Below, piece by piece: positions 52,875 through 61,008 of a stretch of 64,000 nucleotides of DNA. The notes beneath the pieces are model-generated. The model was not told the origin of the DNA. It did no database searches and worked only from the letters and a program-made list of their open reading frames with translations. The translations under genes and the position numbers were made by a program. Numbering within the stretch: position 1 is the first letter of the stretch; each line of letters starts with the position of its first letter. Origin of the DNA: a bacterium (GTDB taxonomy: Bacteria; Myxococcota_A; Bradymonadia; UBA7976; UBA1532); contig JAUHXC010000047.1 of NCBI GenBank assembly GCA_030427205.1, positions 17,540 through 81,539 on the forward strand, written 5' to 3'.

Positions 52875-53450
52875 TCAGACGTTGACGCCGTAGTTGCGCG
52901 CCAAGGGCCCGAGGCCGCCGGCGAAGCCCTGGCCGATGGCCTTGAACTTCCACTCGTTGTTGCGGCGGTAGACCTCGGCGAAGATCATCGCCGTCTCGGT
53001 GCTGCTGTCCTCCGAGAGGTCGTAGCGGGCGATCTCCTTGCCGTTGCTGTCGTCGACGACGCGGATGAACGCGTTGCTGACCATGCCGAAGTTCTGCCGC
53101 CGGCCCTCGGCCTCATGGATCGTCACCGCGAACGCGATGCGCTCGACGTCACCGGGCACCTTGTCGAGCTGGATGCGCACCTGCTCGTCGTCGCCGTCGC
53201 CGCCGCCGGTGGTGTTGTCGCCGAGGTGCTCGATCGAGCCGTCCTGCGACTTGAGCTGGTTGTAGAAGATGAAGTCGGCGTCGCTGCGCACCTTGCCCGA
53301 CGCGCCCAGGATGAAGGCCGAGGCGTCGAGGTCGAAGTCGCTGCCGTCGGTGGCCCGCTCGTCCCAGCCGAGACCGATGGTGACCTTCGAGAGGCCCGGG
53401 GCCTCCTTGGACAGAGAGATGTTGCCGCCCTTGTTCAGCGAAATCGCCAT
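52875..53450 (-). CDS. terD: TerD tellurium/stress resistance protein
   Basis: 191 aa from ATG 53450, the exact family length, with GAGGAGAG upstream. It begins AISLNKGGNISLSKEAPGL and carries DFDLDASAFILGASGKV (calcium site), DFIFYNQLKSQDGSIEHLGD and EVYRRNNEWKFKAIGQGF. It is the first gene of the Ter operon, under its own promoter. By family knowledge it binds Ca2+ and is cytoplasmic or membrane-peripheral. Confidence 0.96.
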   Translation of the reverse strand: MAISLNKGGNISLSKEAPGLSKVTIGLGWDERATDGSDFDLDASAFILGASGKVRSDADFIFYNQLKSQDGSIEHLGDNTTGGGDGDDEQVRIQLDKVPGDVERIAFAVTIHEAEGRRQNFGMVSNAFIRVVDDSNGKEIARYDLSEDSSTETAMIFAEVYRRNNEWKFKAIGQGFAGGLGPLARNYGVNV

Positions 53451-53537
53451 GATGACTCTCCTCGATAGATGTGCGTGCGCCCCGGCCGTCGCCATTCGAC
53501 GGCCCTGGAAATCCGGGATGTCCGGTCGAGTGGCCGG

Positions 53538-53567
53538 ATGATAGAGGGGCCGGAATCGGAGCGTCAA
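53538..53567 (-). promoter_or_regulatory. Promoter of the terD operon
   Basis: On the minus strand, TTGACG (-35, 53562-53567) and TATCAT (-10, 53538-53543) are 18 bp apart, placing the start site near 53531 and leaving a leader of about 80 nt before terD. It is the best sigma-70-like promoter in the window. Confidence 0.72.
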
Positions 53568-53689
53568 CCGGCAATCCGACCAACCTGTCGCGATTCGCCA
53601 TTCGCGCCCCTGCCGGATCGCCGACGGCCTGCTGCCGCGCGCCCGGGTTGACACCCGCGCGCCGCCGGCCCGAGAATCGGCGACCCTCG

Positions 53690-54964
53690 ATGAGCGACGC
53701 CGACCCGACACCGACGCCGGCCGCGATCGACACCCGCCCCGGGTGGATCGCCGACGCCGGGGTGCGCCATCACCGCCTCGCGAGCGGCGACCTCTGGATC
53801 GGCGGCGTGCCGTCCGCGCCCGAGGGCTCCCCTGCCCCGGCGAGCCCCGGCGAGACGACCCGCAACCCACCGTGCGATGGCCCGCTCACGGTCCACGCCC
53901 TGTGCGCGTTCGCGGCCCGCCGCAACCCGCGGCGCGGCTTCCTCTTCGTCTCCAAGGTGCTCGGGCGCTACCTGCCCGTCCGCCCGGCGGCCCTCGACGC
54001 CGTGCTCTGCCCGTTGTCGGCGCGCCTGCCCGCCGATCTGCCCGGCCCCGTGCTCTTCGTCGGCGTCGCCGCGGCCGGCGTGGCCATCGGCCATCGGGTC
54101 TGGGCCCGCTACGTCGAGCGCACCGGGCGCGACGACACCGCCTTCTTGACGAGCACCCGCCACCGGTTCGACGCGCCGCTGGCCTACCGCTTCGACGAGC
54201 CGCACAGCCACGCACCACGCCATCGCATGCACCTGCCCCTCCATCCGACCGCGGCGCGACGGTTCGAGCAGGCCCGCAGCATGGTGGTCGTCGACGACGA
54301 GATCACCTCGGGGCGCACCTTCTCGCAGCTCGTCGCCGCCCACCACGCCCGCTGCCCGGCCCTGCGCCGCGCGGTGCACGCCGTATTGACCGACTGGACG
54401 ACCGCGCCGCTCGGGGCGGGCCTGCCCCCGGCGGTCGAGACCGAGATCGTCGCCGTCGCCCGCGGGCGCTTCCACTTCGAGGCCGATCCGGCGTTCGATC
54501 CGCAGATGCCCGACGTGACCGGCGACCGCCGACCCTGCTGGCGTCGACCGCGCGCGGGCCACGGTCGCTTCGGCCGGAACAGCCCGCTGACCGCCGACAC
54601 CCTGCCGACCCCGCTCGAAGGCGCGCCGGTCACGGGGCAGCGCATCCTCGTCCTGGGCAGCGGCGAGGCGCAGTATCCGGCGCTGCTGCTCGCCGAGCGC
54701 CTCGCGGCATGCGGCGCCGACGCCTTCTACCAATGCACGGTGCGCGCGCCGGTGATGCCGGGCGGGCCCATCGAGCGGGTGATCTGCTTCGACGACCCGC
54801 TCGGCGAGGGCATGCCCAACTACCTGTACAACGTCGATCCGGCCCGCTTCGATCGCGTCGTGCTGTGCCGGGAGCCGGACGCCGCGCTGCCCGGTGCGCT
54901 CGTCGATGCCCTCGGCGCCGAAGCGCAGCTCGTCGAGTATGACGTCGAACGGCGCGGCCCATGA
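53690..54964 (+). CDS. Ter-associated phosphoribosyltransferase with TRSP domain
   Basis: 424 aa from ATG 53690. The first part (about 60-290) is a PRTase_2-type phosphoribosyltransferase: GFLFVSKVLGRYLPVRP, FVGVAAAGVAIG and the PRPP loop VVVDDEITSGRTFSQLV. The C-terminal TRSP domain (about 315-424) has ILVLGSGEAQYPALLLAERL and GMPNYLYNVDPARFDRVVLC. The namesake TRSP motif reads CTVRAP here, so it is altered. This family is found in ter loci, where published genome analysis predicts a nucleoside-like metabolite pathway. It is divergent from terD and coupled to the next gene by ATGA. Confidence 0.88.
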   Translation: MSDADPTPTPAAIDTRPGWIADAGVRHHRLASGDLWIGGVPSAPEGSPAPASPGETTRNPPCDGPLTVHALCAFAARRNPRRGFLFVSKVLGRYLPVRPAALDAVLCPLSARLPADLPGPVLFVGVAAAGVAIGHRVWARYVERTGRDDTAFLTSTRHRFDAPLAYRFDEPHSHAPRHRMHLPLHPTAARRFEQARSMVVVDDEITSGRTFSQLVAAHHARCPALRRAVHAVLTDWTTAPLGAGLPPAVETEIVAVARGRFHFEADPAFDPQMPDVTGDRRPCWRRPRAGHGRFGRNSPLTADTLPTPLEGAPVTGQRILVLGSGEAQYPALLLAERLAACGADAFYQCTVRAPVMPGGPIERVICFDDPLGEGMPNYLYNVDPARFDRVVLCREPDAALPGALVDALGAEAQLVEYDVERRGP

Positions 54965-55722
54965 ACGCACGTCGACCCGAGCCTCGCGAGCCGGGCCTGC
55001 CGGTGATCAGCTTCGTCGACCTGGACGACACCCTCTTCCGCTCGCCCGCGCGCGGCGGGCATGGGCGACCGGTGACCGTGACCCGGCAGGGCCGGCCCTA
55101 CAGCTATATGTCGGCGGCCCAGGCCCGGTTCTTCGGGTTGCTGCGCGACGCGGGGCGGGTCATTCCGACCACCGCCCGCGTGCCCGAGCAGCTCGATCGG
55201 GTGCAGCTGCCCTTCGACGATCATGCGATCTGCGCCAACGGCGCGGTCATCCTCGATCCGCATGGGACGCCCGATCCCGCATGGCACGCCCGGGTCGAGG
55301 CGCGCTGGGCGGCGCTCGAATACGACGCCGACGAGGTCGCCGACCGCGCGACGCGCAGCCCGGGCGGCGATGCGCTGCGGGTGCGCACGGTCACCGCCTG
55401 CGATCGCCCCTTCATGGTCGACGTGCGCCACCCGGACCGGGAGTCGGAGCCGATGGCCCGCTGGTCGGCGGCCTTCCAACCCCATCTGCCCGCCGGTTGG
55501 CGGCTCGACGTCGCCCGCGACCGCGCGTTGATCTACCCCGCCGCGATCGACAAGGCCGCGGCGGTCGAGTGGTTCATCGAACACCACGTCGAGCAGCCGG
55601 CGCTGGTGCTCGGCGCCGGCGATCGCCACAGCGACGCCGACTTCATGGCCCACGCGCACTTCGCGCTGATGCCGACCCACGCCGTGCTCTTCGATACGCT
55701 CTCGTCGAGAGACACCCCATGA
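54961..55722 (+). CDS. HAD-family hydrolase of the Ter-associated pathway
   Basis: 253 aa. HAD motif I is FVDLDDTLFRS, motif II the Thr of PTTARVPEQL, motif III the Lys of AIDKAAAVEW, and motif IV GAGDRHSDADFM. A Cof-type cap lies between motifs II and III. It probably removes phosphate from a sugar-phosphate or nucleotide-like intermediate. It overlaps both neighbours by ATGA, so all three plus-strand genes form one unit. Confidence 0.92.
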   Translation: MNARRPEPREPGLPVISFVDLDDTLFRSPARGGHGRPVTVTRQGRPYSYMSAAQARFFGLLRDAGRVIPTTARVPEQLDRVQLPFDDHAICANGAVILDPHGTPDPAWHARVEARWAALEYDADEVADRATRSPGGDALRVRTVTACDRPFMVDVRHPDRESEPMARWSAAFQPHLPAGWRLDVARDRALIYPAAIDKAAAVEWFIEHHVEQPALVLGAGDRHSDADFMAHAHFALMPTHAVLFDTLSSRDTP

Positions 55723-56846
55723 CACAGATGCGGCTGGGCTTCAGCGGCGCCTACCGGCCCGACGACGTGCGCTTCCTGCTCGTGCCGGTGGACATGCCAC
55801 CCACCGACGTCGCCACCAAGGAGCGGCTCATCCAGTCGGGTGAGAAGCACTACTCCGAGCTGCTCGCGCCCGAGCACGCGCCCGACGCGGCCTATCTGGC
55901 GCTCTTCGAAGCGGCCTTCGAGCGCAACGCCGACCGGGTGGCCCGCGATACCTTGGCGCTGGCCGGCGCGCTGGCCGCCGAGGCCGAGGCGGGGCGTCCG
56001 CCGGTGATCGTGAGTCTCGCGCGGGCGGGCACGCCCATTGGCGTGCTGCTGCGGCGAGCGCTGCGTCTCCTGGGCCATGACATCCCGCATTACTCGGTGT
56101 CGATCATCCGCGATCGCGGCATCGACGCGGTGGCATTGGATGCCATCCGCGCATGGCATCCGCGGCATGTCATGCGATTCGTCGATGGCTGGACGGGCAA
56201 AGGCGCCATCGCCCGCGAGCTGCGCAGCGCTCTGGCGGTCTACGATCAGGCCCGCGGCACGCGGAGCGACCCGCGGCCGGTGGTGCTCAGCGATCTGGCC
56301 GGTGTGGCCGGGCTGGCCGCCGGCGGCGATGACTATCTCATCCCGTCGGCTATACTCAATGGCACCATCTCGGGTCTGCTGAGCCGCACGGTGCTCGACC
56401 GCGCGTTGCTGGGGCCCGATGACTTCCACGGCTGCGTGCGGCTCGACCACCTCGCCGCCCACGACCGCACGCAATGGTACGTCGACGCGATCGCCGAACG
56501 CATGGCGGCGAGCGAGCCGGCGCCCATGGCATCATGGAGTGATGCCGATCGCGCCGCATGTCATGCGCGCAGCGAGGCGCTGATGGCATCGGTCGCCGCG
56601 CGACATGGCATCACCGACCGCCATCGGATCAAGCCGGGCATCGGCGAGGCGACCCGCGCGGTGCTGCGGCGCATGCCCGAGCGGGTGCTGGTGGCCGATC
56701 CCGACGCGCCCGACGCGCGCCACCTGGTGCACCTCGCCCGCAGCAAAGGCGCGCCGGTGGAGGTCTGGCCCGCGCTGCCCTACGCGGCGGTGACCCTGAT
56801 CCGTCGACTGGGGCCGGCCCACGCGCCATGGCGCGGCAACGGCTGA
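55719..56846 (+). CDS. StiP-family protein with C-terminal PELOTA RNA-binding-like domain
   Basis: 375 aa from ATG 55719. The StiP domain (about 1-270) has LGFSGAYRPDDVRFLLVPVD, KERLIQSGEKHYSELLAPE, VSLARAGTPIGVLLRRALR, SVSIIRDRGID and FVDGWTGKGAI. The C-terminal PELOTA-type domain (about 295-375) has RIKPGIGEATRAVLRRMPER. The family is annotated as a cysteine protease by prediction, while the fold and ter-locus context have been read as part of nucleotide-like chemistry; the real activity is open. It is the last gene of the unit and convergent with pnkp (44 nt apart). Confidence 0.9.
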   Translation: MTQMRLGFSGAYRPDDVRFLLVPVDMPPTDVATKERLIQSGEKHYSELLAPEHAPDAAYLALFEAAFERNADRVARDTLALAGALAAEAEAGRPPVIVSLARAGTPIGVLLRRALRLLGHDIPHYSVSIIRDRGIDAVALDAIRAWHPRHVMRFVDGWTGKGAIARELRSALAVYDQARGTRSDPRPVVLSDLAGVAGLAAGGDDYLIPSAILNGTISGLLSRTVLDRALLGPDDFHGCVRLDHLAAHDRTQWYVDAIAERMAASEPAPMASWSDADRAACHARSEALMASVAARHGITDRHRIKPGIGEATRAVLRRMPERVLVADPDAPDARHLVHLARSKGAPVEVWPALPYAAVTLIRRLGPAHAPWRGNG

Positions 56847-56890
56847 TCAGGCCGGGTGCCCGCCGAACGGCTCTGACAGCGCCCACCGCC

Positions 56891-59536
56891 TCATAGCCGC
56901 GGATCCACCGGCTCGGCTTCGAGCGCCATCACCCCGAAGACGCACTGGTGCACCCGGTACAGCGGCTCGCCGGCGGCGAAGCGCTCCAGGCCCTCCAGCC
57001 CCAGCAGGAACTCGCGCTCGGCCAGCGATCGCTTGCGCTTGAGGCCGCGGCTCCGCAGGCGGCTCAGGTGCTCCGGCTCGAGGTACTCCGGGCCGTAGAT
57101 GATGCGCAGATAGTCCCGCCCGCGACACTTGAGCGCCGGCTGCACCAGCCGCGATCCCTTGCGGGCCAGCCATTCGAGCGGCTTGATCACCATGCCTTCG
57201 CCGCCGTCAGCCGTGCGCGCCTGCCACCACTCGACCGCCGCGGCCACCGCGGCCTCGTCGGCCAGATCGACCACGCGATGGGGCGTCGCCCGCAACAGCC
57301 CCTCATCCGCCGCGCAGAGCGTGGCCAGGGTCTCCATGTGCCAGCGATGGTCGCGGTCGAAGAACGTGCGCCCCTCGGCGGCGAGCAGGTGGAACGGCGC
57401 CAGCTTCAGATCGTCGACCGACTCGGCCCGCCAGCAGTAGGCCCGGTAGGCGTCCACATAGCGGCCGATGTGATCCCGGCGGGCGGTGAAGCGATCGCGC
57501 AGGGCCGCTGCGTCGGTCTCGCCGGTGCGCGCCGCCGCCGCTTCGAGCGCCGACACGGCTGCGTCCAGACCGGCCAGCGCCGCCGATCCCACCGCGGCGT
57601 ATTGCGACTTGAGCAGCGACTCCGCCTTGAGCGACCACGGCATCAGCTCGCAGTCGAGGCAGAGCCAGTCCGTCTCCAGCGTCTGCCACAGGCCCGCCGA
57701 CGTCACCGCGTCGCCCAGGCGTTCGAGAAAGGCCGCCTCCAGCGCGCCGTCGCGGAAGAACGCCCGCCCCGTGCGGGTGTAGACGACGCCGCGCGGCCCC
57801 TCGGGCACGCCGAAGCGGGCCGCCGCCGCGGCCGGGCTGCGGGCGATGACCACCACCGCCCGCGATCCCATGTGCTTCTCCTGACAGATCACCGTCGCGA
57901 CCTTCTGCGCGCGGAAGTAGCCGAACGCTTCGTCGGGGTGTTCGAGCAGGCCTTCGCGCTGGCTGGTCGCCGAGGGCGACATCGTCGGCGGCAGATAGAT
58001 CAGCCAGCGGGGATCGAGCGCGAAGCGGCTCATCACCTCCAGCGCCGCCGCCGCGTGATCGGCCGGCAGCGTGATCGTACGCCCGTAGCGGGTCTCGACC
58101 ACCTGCCGCCCGGCGACGTCGGCGTAGTCGAGCACCGGCCCCTGGCGGTCTTCGATCGTCGGCTCGACCACCAGCGGACGCACGGGCGCGTAGTGCTCGC
58201 GCTCGGCGGGCACCTGCACCAGTTCGCGCTCGGGGTAGCGCAGCGCCGTCAGCGCGCCGCCGAAGACGCAGCCGGTGTCCAGGCAGATGGTGTTGTTGAC
58301 CCACACCGGCTCGGGCACCGGCGTATGGCCGTAGACCACCATCGCGCCGCCGCGGTAGTTCTTCGCCCAGTCGTAGCGCACCGGCAGCCCGAAGTCGTCG
58401 GTCTCGCCGGTGGTCTCGCCATAGAGCGCGAACTGCCGCACCCGGCTCGACGCGCGCCCTTGCAGACGCTGGGTCAACCCGGCGTGGGCCACCACCAGCC
58501 GGCCGCCGTCGAGCACATAGTGGCTCACCCGCTCGCGGATGAAGCGCTCGATGGCCGCCTTCTCGTCGTCGCTGGCCTCGGCGAGCTGCTCGACCGTCTC
58601 GGCCAGGCCATGGGTCAGCTTGACGTTGCGCCCGTCGAGCCACTTCTTGAGCTTCATCTCGTGGTTGCCGGGCACGCACAGCGCGACGCCGTCGGCCACG
58701 AGGTTCATCACCCAGCGCAGCACGCCCGGCGAGTCGGGGCCGCGGTCGACCAGATCGCCCAGGAAGACCAGCGTGCGTCCGTCCGGATGGCTCGCGGTCG
58801 GGCCGTTGGGACCCATGGCGCGCTGCCAGCCGAGGGCGTCGAGCATCGACTCCAACTCCGACCGGCAGCCGTGGATGTCGCCGATGATGTCGAACGGCCC
58901 GCTCAGCGCGCGCTTGTCGTTCCACAGCGGCCGGCGCTCGAGGGTCAGCGCCGCCACCTCGGCCTCGCTGCGCAGCGAGATCACCCGGCGGAAGCCCTCG
59001 CGCTTCAGCCCGCGGATGTTGCGCCGCAGCTGCGATCGCTGCTGGGCGACGACGTGCCCGCCGAAGTGGCGATCGGTCCGGGCGGCCGTGCGCGCCTTGC
59101 AGACCTTCAACGGCAGATCGAGCACGATGGCGACGGGCAGGACGTCGTGCTCCCGGGCCAGCTTGACCAGCGAGCGGCGGCTCTCCACCTGCACGTTGGT
59201 CGCGTCGACGACCGTCAGCCGCCCGCGGCGCAGGCGGGTCGCGGCGACGTAGTGCAAGACGTCGAAGGCGTCCTTGGTGGCGCTCTGGTCGTTCTGATCG
59301 TCGCTCACCCAGCCGCGGCAGACGTCGCTCGACAAGATCTCGGTGGGCGCGAAGTGCTGGGCGGCGAATGTGGACTTGCCGCTGCCCGAGACGCCGATCA
59401 GCACGACGAGGCACAGCTCGGGGATCTCTACACTGCGCGGCTCTGCACTGCGCGGCTCTGCACTGCGCGGCTCTGCACTGCGCGGCTCTGCACTGCGCGG
59501 CTCGGCGGCTTCGCTCTGTGTCTCTCGCTCGCTCAT
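56891..59536 (-). CDS. pnkp: Polynucleotide kinase-phosphatase-ligase (RNA repair)
   Basis: 881 aa from ATG 59536. N-terminal kinase: P-loop GVSGSGKST (residues 48-56). Central metallophosphatase (about 230-440): IIGDIHGCRSELE, FLGDLVDRGPDSPG, VPGNHEMKLK, VVAHAGLT and VYGHTPVPEP. C-terminal ligase-like nucleotidyltransferase: adenylation motif QEKHMGSRAVVV and motif IV EGMVIKPLEW. With Hen1 it heals, methylates and seals cleaved RNAs such as tRNAs cut by toxins. The first 37 residues contain five AEPRS repeats from a DNA tandem repeat. It overlaps hen1 by ATGA. Confidence 0.96.
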   Translation of the reverse strand: MSERETQSEAAEPRSAEPRSAEPRSAEPRSAEPRSVEIPELCLVVLIGVSGSGKSTFAAQHFAPTEILSSDVCRGWVSDDQNDQSATKDAFDVLHYVAATRLRRGRLTVVDATNVQVESRRSLVKLAREHDVLPVAIVLDLPLKVCKARTAARTDRHFGGHVVAQQRSQLRRNIRGLKREGFRRVISLRSEAEVAALTLERRPLWNDKRALSGPFDIIGDIHGCRSELESMLDALGWQRAMGPNGPTASHPDGRTLVFLGDLVDRGPDSPGVLRWVMNLVADGVALCVPGNHEMKLKKWLDGRNVKLTHGLAETVEQLAEASDDEKAAIERFIRERVSHYVLDGGRLVVAHAGLTQRLQGRASSRVRQFALYGETTGETDDFGLPVRYDWAKNYRGGAMVVYGHTPVPEPVWVNNTICLDTGCVFGGALTALRYPERELVQVPAEREHYAPVRPLVVEPTIEDRQGPVLDYADVAGRQVVETRYGRTITLPADHAAAALEVMSRFALDPRWLIYLPPTMSPSATSQREGLLEHPDEAFGYFRAQKVATVICQEKHMGSRAVVVIARSPAAAAARFGVPEGPRGVVYTRTGRAFFRDGALEAAFLERLGDAVTSAGLWQTLETDWLCLDCELMPWSLKAESLLKSQYAAVGSAALAGLDAAVSALEAAAARTGETDAAALRDRFTARRDHIGRYVDAYRAYCWRAESVDDLKLAPFHLLAAEGRTFFDRDHRWHMETLATLCAADEGLLRATPHRVVDLADEAAVAAAVEWWQARTADGGEGMVIKPLEWLARKGSRLVQPALKCRGRDYLRIIYGPEYLEPEHLSRLRSRGLKRKRSLAEREFLLGLEGLERFAAGEPLYRVHQCVFGVMALEAEPVDPRL
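59431..59505 (-). repeat. 15-bp tandem repeat, five copies, in the pnkp N-terminus
   Basis: Unit CACTGCGCGGCTCTG (plus-strand reading) occurs five times without gaps; the last copy differs by one base. It codes for the AEPRS repeats. Because the unit is 15 bp, copy-number change keeps the frame, so it alters tail length and does not act as an on/off switch. Confidence 0.93.
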
Positions 59537-60918
59537 CGGCGGAACACCCCCATCTGCGTCGGCGCGCCCCGGGTCGCGTCCTCGGCGCCGACGCCGCGGA
59601 ACTCGACGCTGTATCCGAACCGCGCGGCGACGGCGCGGGCCCAGCCCTCGAACTCGGCGCGGGTCCACTCGAAGCGATGATCGGCGTGGCGCCGCTGGCC
59701 CTCGGCGAGTCCGAACAGTGCGTTGTATTCGACGTTGGGCGTGGTGACGATCACCACCGGCGGGCGGGCGGCCTCGAAGACGACCCGGGCGAAGGCGTCG
59801 AGCCGATCGGGCTCCATGTGCTCGATCACCTCGATGGCGCAGGCCGCCTCGAAGCCGGCGAAGCGCGCGTCGCGATAGGTCAGCGAGCCCTGGACGATGT
59901 CGATGCGCGCCCGCTGCCGGGGGGTCAGCTCGGCGAGCTTGAGCCGCTCGGCGGCCCGTTCGAGGGCCACCGGCGAGACGTCGACCCCGAAGATCCGCGC
60001 GAAGCGGGCCTTGCGCAGCAGCACCCGCAGCAGCTTGCCCTCGCCGCAGCCGAGGTCGATCACCGAGGTCGCGCCGACCGCGTCGAGCACCTCGAGCACC
60101 GCGTGGCGCCGGGCGTCGTCGAGCCGCACGGGCCGCTCGATCTGCTCTTCGGCGGCGTCGCTGGCCTGATCGTCGACGACCGGCGGGCCGTCGTCCATCA
60201 GCGCCAGCGCCCGGCGGGTCAGGCTGCGCTGCCGGGCCAGGTAGCGATGGGTGATGGCATCGCGCATGGGATGCTCGGGCAGCCAGTCATCGCCCTTGGC
60301 GAGCAGCTTCTGCACCTCGGCGTCGCCGACCCAATAGTGCTTGTCGTCGTCGAGCACCGGCACCAGCACGTACAGGTGGCGCAGCAGCGTGGTCACGGTG
60401 GTCTCGGCGCGCAGCACCACCCGATGGCACGGCCCCTCGCCCCACTCGGGGAACGCCGGATCGAGCGGGTGGCGGGTGATCTCGACCGCATAGCCCAGCG
60501 GCTCGAAGAGGTCGCGCACGAGCCGCGCCCCGCCGCGCACGGCGACCGGATCGAGCGTCGCTTCGAGCGGCTGGATCTCATCGGCCAGCTCGGGCCGGTG
60601 GCGCACGGTGCCGTTGAGCGCCGAGCCGAAGACCCGGGACAGCGCGGTGCTGAAGTGCGACGACAGCACATAGGGCCGGTTGTTGACGTAGGGCGCGAGC
60701 GGCTTGCCATCGGGCGCCCGCCGACCGCCGCGCACCAGGGCCACCGGATCGACGTCCATCAACAGCGCCGCGGTGCAGCGCTCGGGCGAGGCCTCGGGGT
60801 AGAACACATGGGCCGCGCCGAAGCTCAGCGCGAAGCGCTGGGTGCGCGCGGGGTGCTTGGCGAGCACGAAGCCCAGATCGGTGGCCGGCGGCCGGGTCGA
60901 CGTCAGCGTGAACAGCAT
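59533..60918 (-). CDS. hen1: 3'-terminal RNA ribose 2'-O-methyltransferase Hen1
   Basis: 461 aa. The N-terminal half (about 1-240) is the bacterial Hen1 domain that activates Pnkp for sealing (LLMDVDPVALVRGG, PYVLSSHFSTALSRVFGSAL). The C-terminal methyltransferase has SAM-binding VIDLGCGEGKLLRVL, and the metal-site EVIEHMEPDRL with RHADHRFEWTRAEF. Together they methylate the 2'-OH at the 3' end of damaged RNA before ligation. It is the first gene of the repair operon, divergent from the repeat lipoprotein at 61009. Confidence 0.95.
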   Translation of the reverse strand: MLFTLTSTRPPATDLGFVLAKHPARTQRFALSFGAAHVFYPEASPERCTAALLMDVDPVALVRGGRRAPDGKPLAPYVNNRPYVLSSHFSTALSRVFGSALNGTVRHRPELADEIQPLEATLDPVAVRGGARLVRDLFEPLGYAVEITRHPLDPAFPEWGEGPCHRVVLRAETTVTTLLRHLYVLVPVLDDDKHYWVGDAEVQKLLAKGDDWLPEHPMRDAITHRYLARQRSLTRRALALMDDGPPVVDDQASDAAEEQIERPVRLDDARRHAVLEVLDAVGATSVIDLGCGEGKLLRVLLRKARFARIFGVDVSPVALERAAERLKLAELTPRQRARIDIVQGSLTYRDARFAGFEAACAIEVIEHMEPDRLDAFARVVFEAARPPVVIVTTPNVEYNALFGLAEGQRRHADHRFEWTRAEFEGWARAVAARFGYSVEFRGVGAEDATRGAPTQMGVFRR

Positions 60919-61008
60919 GCGCGCAGCATGGCACGGCGGCGGGCGGGGTACAACGCCGCCGGCAGGCCCGCAGGCGTGCTACCGTCCGCGGCAGTAGAGG
61001 AGGCCTGT

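Noticed and set aside
59431..59505. A CRISPR array
   Set aside because: The repeat is 15 bp, contiguous without spacers and lies in frame within pnkp.
59368..61008. An N-terminal extension of the repeat lipoprotein
   Set aside because: It is antisense to hen1; the lipobox signal peptide begins at ATG 61009 with a strong RBS.
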